Numbered from the stretch's first letter, positions 50,197 to 60,137 are shown. The stretch: 64,000 nucleotides of DNA from Brevibacterium picturae (GCF_900105045.1 NZ_LT629739.1:4216001-4280000), one strand, 5' to 3'. The notes: generated from the sequence alone by a model not told the origin. A program made the numbers and translations.

Positions 50197-51219
50197 GTGA
50201 ATACACCCCGCCCCAGCAGACAGAGGCAGCAGACCGAGCGTCTGATGAACCTGCTGATCGCCCTGAGAGCCGCCCGCGGTTGGGTCTCGAGGAAGACCCT
50301 GATGAGCGCCATCGACGGATACGCGGGCCTGGACGACATCGCCTTCGATCGCAAATTCTCCCGCGACAAGGAACTCCTGCGACACATGGGGATCACGATC
50401 GCCACCCGAGCCGAGCACGACGCCTACTCCGATGTGGGGGAGACCGGGTACCGGATCTCGGCCGATGACTATGCGATGGATGACGTCGAGCTCACCCCCG
50501 CCGAAGCCGCAGCAGTGGCAGTAGCCGCGCAGTTCTGGTCCGATACCGAACTCGGCGAGTCCAGTTCTCAGGCGCTGACGAAGCTGCGGGCCCTGGGCAT
50601 CGACCTCACCGAGGCGGGCCCCGGGCATGTTGAAACCAACGACGGCCCGGCCGCGCGGAAGCTGGGCAGCGCGAACTTCGCCACCGCACTCCACCACATC
50701 AACGCTCGTGAGGCGATCAGCTTCAAATACCACAAACCCGGGCAGAGTCCCCGCAAGGTCAAGCTCGAACCCTATGCACTGCTCAGCCGCGGCGACCGTG
50801 TCTACCTGCTGGGACACGACATCGATCGTGGGGCTGAACGCACATTCCGGCTCTCCCGGGTCGAGGGCAAGCTGACGAAGCTCGGCGGACGAGACCCAGG
50901 CGACTACGACATCCCCGCCGATTTCGCTCCGCACGTGGCGCTGAACTCCAGTACGGAGATGGCTGTCGTCGCCGAGGCGAGGCTGCGCATCCGTGCCCAC
51001 CGTGCGGATCCGCTGCGCCGCAGACAGGTGCGCACAGACGACAACGCTGTGATCGTGGAATTCACCGACGCGGCATCCTTGGCCGCCGAGATCGTGAGCT
51101 TCGGCACGGCCGTCGAGGTGCTCGGCCCTCCGGAACTGGCGCAGGCTGTCGAGGACCGACGTCTCACGGTCAGGACGTCCCTCGAGCGACTCGGAGGTCG
51201 CAATGTTCTCAGCGCGTGA
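50197..51219 (+). CDS. pafB: PafB, WYL-domain transcription factor subunit
   Basis: About 340 residues. The N-terminal winged helix (QTERLMNLLIALRAARGWVSRKTL) precedes a WYL domain with EAISFKYHKPGQSPRKVKLEPYALLSRGDRVYLLGHDIDRGAERTFRLSRV (about residues 165-225), followed by a WCX-type extension. GTG at 50197 (MNTPRPSRQRQ) is chosen; the frame is open further 5' but without a ribosome-binding site. In mycobacteria PafB and PafC form the activator of a LexA-independent DNA-damage response. It overlaps pafC by 17 bp. Confidence 0.9.
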   Translation: MNTPRPSRQRQQTERLMNLLIALRAARGWVSRKTLMSAIDGYAGLDDIAFDRKFSRDKELLRHMGITIATRAEHDAYSDVGETGYRISADDYAMDDVELTPAEAAAVAVAAQFWSDTELGESSSQALTKLRALGIDLTEAGPGHVETNDGPAARKLGSANFATALHHINAREAISFKYHKPGQSPRKVKLEPYALLSRGDRVYLLGHDIDRGAERTFRLSRVEGKLTKLGGRDPGDYDIPADFAPHVALNSSTEMAVVAEARLRIRAHRADPLRRRQVRTDDNAVIVEFTDAASLAAEIVSFGTAVEVLGPPELAQAVEDRRLTVRTSLERLGGRNVLSA

Positions 51220-52089
51220 ACGACTCACCCGGCTGCTGAGCCTGGTGCCCTATCTCGACGCCCACCCGGGAGCAGACCTCGAAGAGACCGCGGCGTATTT
51301 CAACATCGACTCGGACACCCTCATCGATGATCTGCAGCTTCTCTTCGTGACCGGTCGACCCGGGCACATGCCCGATGACCTCATCGACGCCAGCTGGGAA
51401 GGGGGAAGGTCTACATCTCCAACGCCGAGGAGGTCTCGGTTCCCGTCCGACTCAGCGCCGAGGAGGCCGGAGTCCTCGTCCTGGCCCTCGAGCTCATCGA
51501 CACACTGCCGGGACTCGACACCCAGGCTGTACGGGCGGCGGCGCAGAAGCTCAGACTCGCCGCGGGAGAGAACCTCCACACCCCGGTCGAAGTCAGCCCG
51601 ATCCCCGCGGACGAGGAGCTCATGGGCTTCCTCAAACAGGCCATCGACACGGAAGCGGCGGTCGAGATCGACTACTACGTCGGATCCCGGGACGAACTGA
51701 CACGACGGATCATCGCACCCAGCAGGCTCGTCCCCGGCGCGGACTGGTACCTGGACGCCTGGTGCTACAGTGCCCAGGCTCCGCGGCGGTTCGCACTGAG
51801 CAGCATTCGTTCATGGACATCGGCCACGCATCCGCCGTTGGGCATCAGCGATTCGCAGCCGAGTGCGCGAGAAGTCACCATGACGCTGTCCGCGGCCGGT
51901 GCCTGGCTGGCAGATGAACTCGAACTGACCGAGCGTGAATATCTCGCCAACGGTGAACCACATGTGCGGATCAGATTCCTTGTGCACTCGGTGGACTGGT
52001 TGAGTCGGTTTCTGTTGTGCCATGCCGACGTCATCACCGACATCGACGACCGCGAAGCGGTCGACGCCGCACTGCTTCGACTGGGCTGA
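51203..52089 (+). pseudogene. pafC: PafC, frameshifted at a G5 tract
   Basis: The first frame starts at ATG 51203 (MFSARERLTRLLSLVPYL) and encodes normal PafC to ASWEGG at about residue 69, then runs out of frame from the GGGGG at 51401-51405 and stops at 51700. Adding one G restores KVYISNAEEVSVPVRLSAEEAGVLVLALELIDTLPG and a continuous frame to 52089 that covers the WYL domain (EIDYYVGSRDELTRRIIAP, YLDAWCYSAQAPRRFALSSI). The corrected protein would be about 295 residues. It may be a sequencing error, a true loss, or slippage. If real, PafBC activation could be lost. Confidence 0.83.
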
Positions 52090-52188
52090 GAATTGCCTGC
52101 CCGGTCGGTTTCTGCCGGGTGGCGAGGATGAAAGGCACAGTCACACAGCGTAGAATCGTTCAGAGCAGACAATAGTCAAGGAGTTCCC

Positions 52189-52473
52189 ATGAAACCGAGT
52201 TTCGTGCAGATCGCGATCGTGATCCTCATCATCGTGATCATTTTCGGCGCACCCAAGCTGCCGGGGCTGGCCAGGAGCCTGGGCCAGTCGATGAAGATCT
52301 TCAAGTCAGAGGTCAAGGATCTCCGTGACGATGACGAACCCAAGAAGACGGAACCGGGCGAGCTCAACCGCGAGACAGGCGAGAAAGACACCTCGACGAC
52401 CGCCGAGGCTGCCCGCAAGTCCGAGCAGCCCGCGGCGAAGGAAGAACCGGATCCACAGTCGCGCGAGAAGTGA
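52189..52473 (+). CDS. tatA: Twin-arginine translocase subunit TatA
   Basis: A 94-residue TatA. The single N-terminal helix (QIAIVILIIVIIFGAPKLPGLARSLGQSMKIFKSEV) carries the FGAPKLP hinge, and an amphipathic helix follows. The rest is Lys/Glu-rich and disordered. It forms the export pore for folded twin-arginine proteins with TatC. It overlaps tatC by 4 bp (GTGA). The start is ATG at 52189, with AAGGAG six bases upstream. Confidence 0.95.
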   Translation: MKPSFVQIAIVILIIVIIFGAPKLPGLARSLGQSMKIFKSEVKDLRDDDEPKKTEPGELNRETGEKDTSTTAEAARKSEQPAAKEEPDPQSREK

Positions 52474-53297
52474 AAGACACCAACGACCAGCGATCGTCCT
52501 CATCACGAAGGAAGAACCCCGAGCGGAAGATGCCCGTCCTCGGGCATCTCGTCGAACTTCGGAATCGCTTCTTCATCGCAGCGATCGCGATCGTCCTCGG
52601 GGCTGTAGGCGGCTGGTTCCTCTACGATCCCGTCCTGGACATCCTGCAGGAGCCGATCCGCAATATCCGCGCGTCGGGCGATCGCACGGCTGAGATCAAC
52701 TTCGCCGGGGTCGCGTCTCCGTTCGATCTGAAGATCAAGCTCTCAGTCTTCATCGGCATCTTCATCTCCTGCCCGGTCTGGCTCTACGAAGTGTGGGCTT
52801 TCATCGTTCCGGGACTGACGAAGAAAGAGAAACTCTACTCGGTCGGGTTCCTGGGGGCTGCGATTCCGCTGTTCCTCGCCGGATCGACCATGGCCTTCTT
52901 CGCTCTGCCCAACGCGGTCAAGGCGCTGACGTCGTTCACTCCACAGGGCGGCACGAATATCATTCCGGCCCAGGACTACCTGAGCTTCGTGATGGTCATC
53001 ATCGTCGTCTTCGGCCTGGCCTTCGTCCTCCCGGTGCTCATGGTCGGTCTGAACATGATGGGAATCCTGTCGGCGCTCAGAATTCAGAAGTCCTGGCGGG
53101 TGATCGTGCTGATCGTGTTCCTGTTCGCCGCCATCGCCACGCCCACCCCCGATGCATTGTCGATGTTCTTCCTCGTGATCCCGATGATGACGCTGTTCTG
53201 CCTGGCCTGGGTGATCTGCATCTTCAACGACCGGAGGCGCAAGAAGCGCCTCATCGCACAGGGCCTGTGGGTCGACCCCGACGAACCGATTGACTGA
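52470..53297 (+). CDS. tatC: Twin-arginine translocase subunit TatC
   Basis: A 275-residue protein with six membrane helices. The N-terminal MPVLGHLVELRNRFFIAAIAIV and the SCPVWLYEVWAFIVPGLTKKEK periplasmic/loop signature (with the conserved F-x-P and E residues) are typical. The C-terminus is basic (DRRRKKRLIAQG). It recognises the twin-arginine signal and recruits TatA. The GTG start at 52470 overlaps tatA. helY follows after 7 bp, as in mycobacteria. Confidence 0.95.
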   Translation: MKDTNDQRSSSSRRKNPERKMPVLGHLVELRNRFFIAAIAIVLGAVGGWFLYDPVLDILQEPIRNIRASGDRTAEINFAGVASPFDLKIKLSVFIGIFISCPVWLYEVWAFIVPGLTKKEKLYSVGFLGAAIPLFLAGSTMAFFALPNAVKALTSFTPQGGTNIIPAQDYLSFVMVIIVVFGLAFVLPVLMVGLNMMGILSALRIQKSWRVIVLIVFLFAAIATPTPDALSMFFLVIPMMTLFCLAWVICIFNDRRRKKRLIAQGLWVDPDEPID

Positions 53298-53304
53298 GAG
53301 AAGC

Positions 53305-56028
53305 ATGACTGAATCCGCGAACCCGACCCCACCCTCGGCCGAGTCTGAGCCCCTCAGCCCATCGGCGGCCTACGCTCGCTACCGGGACAGGACGGAAAAG
53401 GCACAGACTCCCTTGGGGCGGTTCGCGGCCAGAACTGATTTCGAGCTCGACGACTTCCAGGTCGAGGCCTGCACCCAGCTGCAGGAAGGCAAAGACGTCC
53501 TCGTCACAGCTCCTACAGGTGCCGGCAAGACCCTCATCGCCGAATTCGCTGTCGAACTCGCCAGAGACGAGGGCAGACGGGTCTTCTACACCACCCCGAT
53601 CAAGGCACTGAGCAACCAGAAGTTCAACGACCTTATGGACGTCCACGGTGTGGAGAACGTCGGACTGCTCACCGGGGACACCACGATTCGGCGGGACGCA
53701 CCGATCATCGTCATGACCACAGAGGTTCTGCGGAACATGCTGTACAACGATCTGTCGGGGCTCTCGGACCTGGGGTTCGTCGTGCTTGACGAGGTCCACT
53801 ACCTGGCCGACCGCTTCCGTGGGCCGGTGTGGGAAGAGGTCATCATCCATCTTCCCGATCGGGTGCAGATGGTGTCGCTGTCGGCGACCGTATCCAACGT
53901 CGAAGAATTCGGTGCCTGGCTGCGCGAGGTGCGCGGACCCACAACGGTCGTCTCGACCTCCCACCGGCCCGTGCCGCTGGTCAACCATGTGCTCGTCGGC
54001 CACCGCATGTACGATCTGTTCACCCATCATGATTCCGACCGGATCGATCCCGCTCTCAACCATGCGACCCGCACCCACGGAGGTCCCCGGTCCAAGCGCG
54101 AACGTGCGACCCGCGCACGGTTCCGCAGGCCCAGCCGGACCCAGGTGGTGTGCTCTCTCGCGGAGACCGGAATGCTTCCGGCGATCATGTTCATCTTCTC
54201 CCGCAACGCCTGCGACGAGGCTGTGGAGCAGTACTTGACCTCGGGCTTCGATCTGAACTCCCGTGATGAGAAGGTCATCGTCAACGCCGAACTCGAAAAG
54301 CTGCGCGATGAGCTGGCCAGCGAGGATCTGGGCATCCTGGGGTTCCATTCGTTCCGGGAAGGTCTCCTGCTGGGTGTCGCTGCCCACCATGCGGGTATGA
54401 TCCCGCAGTTCAAACAGCTCGTCGAAGAACTGTTCTCGCAGGGCATCATCAAGGTCATCTTCGCGACGGAGACCTTGGCGCTGGGCATCAACATGCCGGC
54501 TCGCACGGTCGTCCTTGAGAAGCTCGTGAAGTTCAATGGTGAGGCCCACGTATCGATCACGCCGGGGGAGTACACGCAGCTGACCGGCCGGGCGGGGCGT
54601 CGCGGCATCGACCAGATCGGCCACGCGGTCGTCGTGTGGCACCCCAGTTTCGAAGTCAACGAGATCGCAGGGCTCGCTTCCAATCGCTCCTACGCACTCA
54701 ACTCTGCCTTCGGACCCACATACAACATGACGGCGAATCTGCTGTCCCGGATGAGCTCGGCGGAGGCCGCGAAGGTCCTTGAGACCTCGTTCGCGCAGTT
54801 CCAGGCGGACAAGGCTGTCGTGGGGTTGGCGAAGAAGGTGCGGAAGAACGAGTCGACGATCGAAGCCTACGAGAAGTCGATGGAGTGCGAGCTCGGGGAC
54901 TTCGCGGAGTATGCGCGGCTGCGGCAGGCGATCAGCGATACCCAGAAGCAGGAGACACGCACCAAGTCGAAGAACCGGCAGCGTGAGATCGTCGAGTCGC
55001 TCAGTGCCCTCAAGGTAGGCGATGTCGTGACCCTGCCCGCGAAGAGGGTTGAGGGCACTGCTGTCATCATTGCGCCCATGAGCTCCCGTGACGGGGGCTC
55101 ACGGCTGCCGACGGTGTTGACCGAGCAGGGAAAAGTCTGGCACCTGCGGCCCCACGAGGTGACCGAACCGCTGCCGGCACAGGGCCGGGTCCGTGTCCCG
55201 AAGAAGTTCAACCACAGGCAGGCAGGGGACCGCCGGCAGCTGCTGGGCATCCTCAACGACGCCAAACGCGAGGGTAAGGTCGATCTCGAGGCGCATTGGG
55301 AATCCTCTCCCGGCGCCCGCGGCGTGAGCGCGAGCGTGGCAGAGATGAACGCCCAGCTGCGAGCCCACCCCTGCCACGAGTGCCCGGACCGCGAGATGCA
55401 CGCCAGGTGGGCCAATCGAGCAGCCAAACTGGTCAAGGACAACGATTCCCTCATTGCCCGGATCGAGGGTCGGACGACGTCGATCGCTCTCGTCTTCGAA
55501 CGCGTCCAGGACGTGCTGCGGACCCTCGGATTCGACCCTGAACAGTCCGATATGCTGCGCCGAATCTACGGTGAGCGCGACCTGCTCGTGGCACTGACCA
55601 TCCGAGCCGGTCTGTGGGACGAACTCGTCGAACCCGAACTCGCGGCATTCGCATCGTCCTTCGTCTTCCAGTCCCGGCGCGGCGACACCCTTCACCCGGA
55701 ACGCGCCCCGAGCCGCGACCTCAAGGTCAATGGTGATGAGGCGGTGACGATTTGGCGCAAGCTGTTCCAACTGGAGGAACAGCACGCCCTGTCGACCACG
55801 CCGGAACCCGACCGGGGGCTGTTCAAACCGATGTACCGCTGGACCGAAGGCAAGAACCTCGCTGACTCCCTGCGCGGGAGCGACATCGCTGCCGGGGACT
55901 TCGTGCGTTGGGCCAAGCAGAGCCTCGACCTCCTCGGTCAGGTTGCCGAGGTGGCCGAACCGGAGACTGCTGTGCGCATCCGTCGCACCATCGAAGCGAT
56001 CCGGCGCGGGGTCGTCGCCGACTCCTGA
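53305..56028 (+). CDS. helY: DEAD/DEAH-box helicase HelY (Ski2-like)
   Basis: About 907 residues. Q-like motif region FELDDFQVEACTQLQEGKDVL precedes Walker A VTAPTGAGKTLIAEF near residue 72. Motif Ia is TTPIKALSNQKFNDL, motif II VVLDEVHYLAD near 162, motif III SLSATVSN, and the C-terminal RecA domain has AHHAGMIPQFKQLVE, ATETLALGINMPARTVV and QLTGRAGRRGID. The C-terminal about 350 residues are helical with several Cys (CHECPDREMHARW). It is the Ski2/HelY-type RNA helicase. ATG at 53305 follows GAGAG; the frame opens 15 bp earlier at a TTG inside tatC. Confidence 0.93.
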   Translation: MTESANPTPPSAESEPLSPSAAYARYRDRTEKAQTPLGRFAARTDFELDDFQVEACTQLQEGKDVLVTAPTGAGKTLIAEFAVELARDEGRRVFYTTPIKALSNQKFNDLMDVHGVENVGLLTGDTTIRRDAPIIVMTTEVLRNMLYNDLSGLSDLGFVVLDEVHYLADRFRGPVWEEVIIHLPDRVQMVSLSATVSNVEEFGAWLREVRGPTTVVSTSHRPVPLVNHVLVGHRMYDLFTHHDSDRIDPALNHATRTHGGPRSKRERATRARFRRPSRTQVVCSLAETGMLPAIMFIFSRNACDEAVEQYLTSGFDLNSRDEKVIVNAELEKLRDELASEDLGILGFHSFREGLLLGVAAHHAGMIPQFKQLVEELFSQGIIKVIFATETLALGINMPARTVVLEKLVKFNGEAHVSITPGEYTQLTGRAGRRGIDQIGHAVVVWHPSFEVNEIAGLASNRSYALNSAFGPTYNMTANLLSRMSSAEAAKVLETSFAQFQADKAVVGLAKKVRKNESTIEAYEKSMECELGDFAEYARLRQAISDTQKQETRTKSKNRQREIVESLSALKVGDVVTLPAKRVEGTAVIIAPMSSRDGGSRLPTVLTEQGKVWHLRPHEVTEPLPAQGRVRVPKKFNHRQAGDRRQLLGILNDAKREGKVDLEAHWESSPGARGVSASVAEMNAQLRAHPCHECPDREMHARWANRAAKLVKDNDSLIARIEGRTTSIALVFERVQDVLRTLGFDPEQSDMLRRIYGERDLLVALTIRAGLWDELVEPELAAFASSFVFQSRRGDTLHPERAPSRDLKVNGDEAVTIWRKLFQLEEQHALSTTPEPDRGLFKPMYRWTEGKNLADSLRGSDIAAGDFVRWAKQSLDLLGQVAEVAEPETAVRIRRTIEAIRRGVVADS

Positions 56029-56057
56029 GCAGCCGGTCTTCCCCGACCTCAGGAGTG

Positions 56058-56093
56058 GCTGGGCCCACCTTCAGATAGGGAGGTGGGCCCAGC
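56058..56093. terminator. Bidirectional terminator between helY and secA2
   Basis: A perfect 13-bp stem (GCTGGGCCCACCT at 56058-56070 with AGGTGGGCCCAGC at 56081-56093) closes a ten-base loop. It lies in the 71-bp gap between two convergent genes. Confidence 0.82.
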
Positions 56094-56099
56094 GGCTTC

Positions 56100-58361
56100 T
56101 CAGCGTTTGACCTTCTTGACGATGTTCTCGATGTCGGAGCCGAATGCGCTCTCCGTGGTCAGGTACGTCCACGTCGACGACGGCCGTTTGAGACCGTGTG
56201 AGGCCAGGTCGATACCCGTATCTGTGAACTCGAACTCCTCGATCGTGGACGCGGAATCCTCGATGACGTCGGACCAGAACGAAGAGAAGACACGGATCGA
56301 TTCCGTATTGAACGCCTCATGCGGTTTCTCACGTGCGAATGTGCGCAGATGGATGCCCTCGCGCAGATCGTTGAGGAAGGCCAAGTGGTCGACCCAGCGT
56401 GCATCGAGATGGAACAGCATCACCTCGCGCAGCGTCGCGTCGACGAGCTCCTGCGGGTGCTCGTCCGACAGTTCCTTCGCCACATCGCCGAGGCGGTCCT
56501 TGAGCTCATCGATCGCCTCATCATCGACACGCAACTCGTGGCGTCGGGCGAGAACGAGATCACGCTGTTTGGCCATCAGCTCGTTGAACTTCCAGGTGTC
56601 GCGGTGCAGGGCCGTGTTCTGCCCCTCTGCGATGCGCTGAGCATGCTCGACGAGGCCCAGTGCACGCTTCGACTCGATCCATCCGGTTTCATCTCCTTCG
56701 GTGACGAAGCGCTGAATCTCCGGCACACGGGTCAGAAGTTCATCCTCGAGGCTGGTGAAGAATACCGACGTGCCCGGATCGCCCTGGCGTCCGGCACGTC
56801 CGCGCAGCTGGTCATCGAGACGTGAGGACGGGTACCGTCCGGCTCCGATGACCAGCAGACCGCCGGCATCGGCGACGGCGTCGTCGGCCAGGCGGATGTC
56901 GGTGCCGCGCCCGGCCATCTGAGTCGACACGGTGACGGCCCCGGGGGCACCGGCGGCCGCGATGACCTCGGCCTCGAGCGAGTCGTCCTTGGCGTTGAGG
57001 ACCGTGACCTCGATGCCGCGCTCGATCAGCCGTGCCGCCAACGATTCGCTCTCGGCCACAGAGGAAGTGCCGATGAGCACCGGGCGACCCTTGCTGTGGT
57101 TCTCCGCGACCTCATCGACGATCGCGCGTTCCTTCGACTCCTGATACGTGTAGAGCCGATCGGGTTCGTCAATGCGGATAACAGGCAGATGTGTGTCGAC
57201 AGGGACGATCTCGAGGTTGTAGAACTCCCGCAGGTCATCACCGACAGCCAGCGCGGTTCCCGTCATACCGCAGACGGTTTCGTAGCCGTGGATGAGCTCT
57301 TCGACGGTCATCTGGTCCAGGATCTCACCGCTTTCGGTGGTGCCGACGTCCTCCTTGGCTTCCACAGCGGCCTGCAATCCGTCCGGCCAGCGCTGGAGTT
57401 CTGCCACACGCCCACGTGAGGCGGAGATGAGTTTGACCCGACCGTCGACGACCAGATAATCGACATCTCGTTTGACCAAGGACTTCGCATACAGGGCGAG
57501 GTTGACCGCCGCGAGTTCAGAGACGTCTTCACCGAAGAGCTCGACATCGAGTTCTGCTTCGACTCGGTTGATTCCTTCGTCTGTGAGGGAGACTGCCTGG
57601 TGATCCGGGCTCACCTCGTAATGGGTGTCGGGCTCGAGCGTCTCGACGAGTGTCGCGATCTGTGCGTTGGCGTCTTCGACGCTGGCCGAACCTGCGAGGA
57701 CGAGTGGGACACGGGCCTCGTCGATCAGGACGGAATCGGCTTCATCGACGATGACGACATCGCGGTCTGGGACGCGGATCTGGGCGTCGTCGGTGGCGAA
57801 GCGGTCACGCAGCACGTCGAAGCCGACTTCGGTCACGGAGGCGTAGAGAACCTCAGCACCATAGGCTTCGCGCCGTTCGGTCTCGCTCTGAGCTCCGGAG
57901 ATCGAGGCCGACTTCACACCGAGGAGGTCGAAGACCGGTTTCATCCAGGTGCGGTCGCGGACAGCGAGATAATCGTTGACACTGACCACGTGGACCCGGC
58001 GACCCTGCAGAGCGTATCCGGCAGCTGCCAGAGCACCGACGAGGGTCTTGCCCTCACCGGTTGCCATCTGTACGACGTTCGCCTGTAGGAGCCCGACGAG
58101 GCCCTTGAGCTGCGTGTCATAGGCACGCTCGTCGAGGGAGCGTTCGGCTGCTTCGCGGGCCAGCGCGCAGTAGCGGACGAGGTTGTCCTGCACAGAGCCT
58201 GAGGTGAAGATGTCGGCTGCGGCCTCCGTCAGGCCACTATCGTCGAGCTCCGCGTACTCACGACTCGCGGCCGCCATATCGTCGGCGGCCTTATCGAACC
58301 ATCCCGTGGCTTTGTCCGCCTGTGCGCCGGGTCGGTTGAGCAGTCGTGAAAAGAAACCCAT
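56100..58361 (-). CDS. secA2: Accessory preprotein translocase ATPase SecA2
   Basis: A 753-residue SecA-type motor. Walker A is VQMATGEGKTLVGALAA near residue 96, Walker B is VVIVDEADSVLIDEARVP near 205, the GTEAD-like second nucleotide fold has VTVSTQMAGRGTDIRLADDA, and the preprotein-crosslinking and helical wing regions follow. Length is shorter than housekeeping SecA (about 850-900) and lacks the zinc-binding C-terminal tail, which fits the actinobacterial SecA2. It drives export of a subset of proteins. The start is ATG at 58361. Confidence 0.92.
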   Translation of the reverse strand: MGFFSRLLNRPGAQADKATGWFDKAADDMAAASREYAELDDSGLTEAAADIFTSGSVQDNLVRYCALAREAAERSLDERAYDTQLKGLVGLLQANVVQMATGEGKTLVGALAAAGYALQGRRVHVVSVNDYLAVRDRTWMKPVFDLLGVKSASISGAQSETERREAYGAEVLYASVTEVGFDVLRDRFATDDAQIRVPDRDVVIVDEADSVLIDEARVPLVLAGSASVEDANAQIATLVETLEPDTHYEVSPDHQAVSLTDEGINRVEAELDVELFGEDVSELAAVNLALYAKSLVKRDVDYLVVDGRVKLISASRGRVAELQRWPDGLQAAVEAKEDVGTTESGEILDQMTVEELIHGYETVCGMTGTALAVGDDLREFYNLEIVPVDTHLPVIRIDEPDRLYTYQESKERAIVDEVAENHSKGRPVLIGTSSVAESESLAARLIERGIEVTVLNAKDDSLEAEVIAAAGAPGAVTVSTQMAGRGTDIRLADDAVADAGGLLVIGAGRYPSSRLDDQLRGRAGRQGDPGTSVFFTSLEDELLTRVPEIQRFVTEGDETGWIESKRALGLVEHAQRIAEGQNTALHRDTWKFNELMAKQRDLVLARRHELRVDDEAIDELKDRLGDVAKELSDEHPQELVDATLREVMLFHLDARWVDHLAFLNDLREGIHLRTFAREKPHEAFNTESIRVFSSFWSDVIEDSASTIEEFEFTDTGIDLASHGLKRPSSTWTYLTTESAFGSDIENIVKKVKR

Positions 58362-58403
58362 TATCGTCCTTCGTCGAGTGATGGTCGCAGTTGATTCTAT
58401 CGT

Positions 58404-60137
58404 TCAGGCCATGGGCCAGGAGCCATCGACGACGGCTTCGGCGTTGCCCTTTCTGCGCAGCCAAGATTGCAGGTCAGCAGCCTGAGCGCGTTTCCATTCG
58501 CCTTGGGAGGTCATGATTTCGTCCCGAGTGAGCTTGGCAATTTCGGCCGAGCTCTCGGCCAATGCTCGGGAAATGTCCAGGGCGGCAAGGGCATCGGCGG
58601 CGGCATCGTGGGCGTCGAGCAGCGTGACCTTCCACCGTTTGGCGGTCTCGGTCAGGGTTCTCTTGCCGCGGCGGAACTGCTCGACGCGTTTGTCCAGAAC
58701 GAAGGTGTCGATGATTGTCGGCAGCAGTGCAGCGAGGTCGATGTGCGGCTGGTGGCGTCTGACCTCGGCCGCCAGAACGCTGAGGTCGTAGACGACATTG
58801 TGGCCGACGACGACTGCGTCATCTGCCTTGAGGTCGGCCAGGACTGTGCAGAGTTCGGCCACGACCTCGGCAATCGGAGCTCCGTTGGCCTGGGCGAATT
58901 CGGTGGTGATGCCGTGAACGGCGCGAGCCGGTTCGGGAATCTCGACTCCAGGATCGGCCAGCCAGGTGCGAGAGCTGTCGACGGATTCGACGAATGCCGC
59001 AGTGACGATTCTGGCGGTCGAGGGATCGACGCCGGTCGTCTCCAGATCGAAACCGACCAGCCGAGACTGCGACCACGAATCAGCAGAGACAGGACCTGGA
59101 AGCGGCGTGGCTGGCGAGTCTGCAGCAGATACCTGGGCAGGAGCGGCTGCGCTCGTGCCGGTGGTCATCGCGAAGGGCTGTGGCGGTGCACCCGTGCTGG
59201 GATTCGTCTCGGCACGGGAGCCATTGTCGGCACTGCCGAGAGTAGTGACGAGATTGTCGACCGAGCGGCGGATGTTCTGACCGCGTGCTGCGGCCTCCAC
59301 AGCAGCGCGATCGAGTACGCCCGGCACAGTTTCGAGGTCGAGTCCATGAGCGACATCGGTCAGGCACCGCATGACCTCGATGGTCTTGTGCAGAGTCTCC
59401 TCTACCTCGATCAGCGTGATCGCTCGTTTGGGGCTGAGACCGCCGGTCTTCACGCCGGCCTTCGCCGCCTTGATGATGGACTCGAGGGAACCGAAGTTCG
59501 CCAGCAGCGTCGCCGCGGTCTTCTCTCCGATCCCCGGTGCTCCCGGCAGCCCGTCCGAGGGATCCCCGCGCATAGCGGCGAGCTCACGGTAGCGCGTCCC
59601 GTCCGGCACACCATAGGTCTCGGGCAGATCGGCCTGGGTGATGGCCTCCCACTCTCCGCCTTTGCGCGGTCGGAGCACGCTGACGTCGGTGGCGGCATCG
59701 ATGAGGGCGAGCAGATCACGGTCGGGGGAGACGATGACCACGGGGGTGCGTGACTCGGCGGCCATGGTAGCGATGACGTCGTCGGCCTCGGTGCCGTCCA
59801 CCTCGGCGATGGGGATACCTGCGGCGCTCATAACGGCGGTCATGATCGGCAACTGCACTGCCAATTCGGATGGGATCTCCGTGCCCGCCTCGGCGTCCTT
59901 GACACGGGCGGCCTTGTATTCGGGCATGATCGCGGTGCGGAAGGCGGGGCGCCAGTCGGCGTCCATGGTCGCCACGACTCTCGGGGAGTCGAAGCGGCGG
60001 ATCATCTGTGCGATCGCATCGAGGACGCCGCGCACAGCATTGACCGGCTGGCCTTCGTCGTTGACGATCGAATCGGGAACCGAATAGAAGGCACGGTAGT
60101 ACAGGGCGGGGGTGTCGATCAGAACCAAGGGCTTCAC
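58404..60137 (-). CDS. Fused 5' nuclease (Pol I-like) and DEDDh 3'-5' exonuclease, without a polymerase
   Basis: A 577-residue two-domain nuclease. Residues about 1-300 are a Pol I-type 5'-3' exonuclease: KPLVLIDTPALYYRAFY, DGTEADDVIATMA, VSPDRDLLALI and the helix-hairpin GDPSDGLPGAPGIGEKTAATLL. A Pro/Ala/Ser-rich linker follows (about 318-365). The C-terminal domain has the DEDDh set: VGFDLETTG, GHNVVYDLSVLAAE and HDAAADALAALD, ending with the KRAQAADLQSWLRRKGN tail of DnaQ-like actinobacterial exonucleases. GTG at 60137 is chosen because the long 5' extension has no homology. It likely processes RNA primers or flaps with a built-in 3' activity. Confidence 0.87.
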   Translation of the reverse strand: MKPLVLIDTPALYYRAFYSVPDSIVNDEGQPVNAVRGVLDAIAQMIRRFDSPRVVATMDADWRPAFRTAIMPEYKAARVKDAEAGTEIPSELAVQLPIMTAVMSAAGIPIAEVDGTEADDVIATMAAESRTPVVIVSPDRDLLALIDAATDVSVLRPRKGGEWEAITQADLPETYGVPDGTRYRELAAMRGDPSDGLPGAPGIGEKTAATLLANFGSLESIIKAAKAGVKTGGLSPKRAITLIEVEETLHKTIEVMRCLTDVAHGLDLETVPGVLDRAAVEAAARGQNIRRSVDNLVTTLGSADNGSRAETNPSTGAPPQPFAMTTGTSAAAPAQVSAADSPATPLPGPVSADSWSQSRLVGFDLETTGVDPSTARIVTAAFVESVDSSRTWLADPGVEIPEPARAVHGITTEFAQANGAPIAEVVAELCTVLADLKADDAVVVGHNVVYDLSVLAAEVRRHQPHIDLAALLPTIIDTFVLDKRVEQFRRGKRTLTETAKRWKVTLLDAHDAAADALAALDISRALAESSAEIAKLTRDEIMTSQGEWKRAQAADLQSWLRRKGNAEAVVDGSWPMA

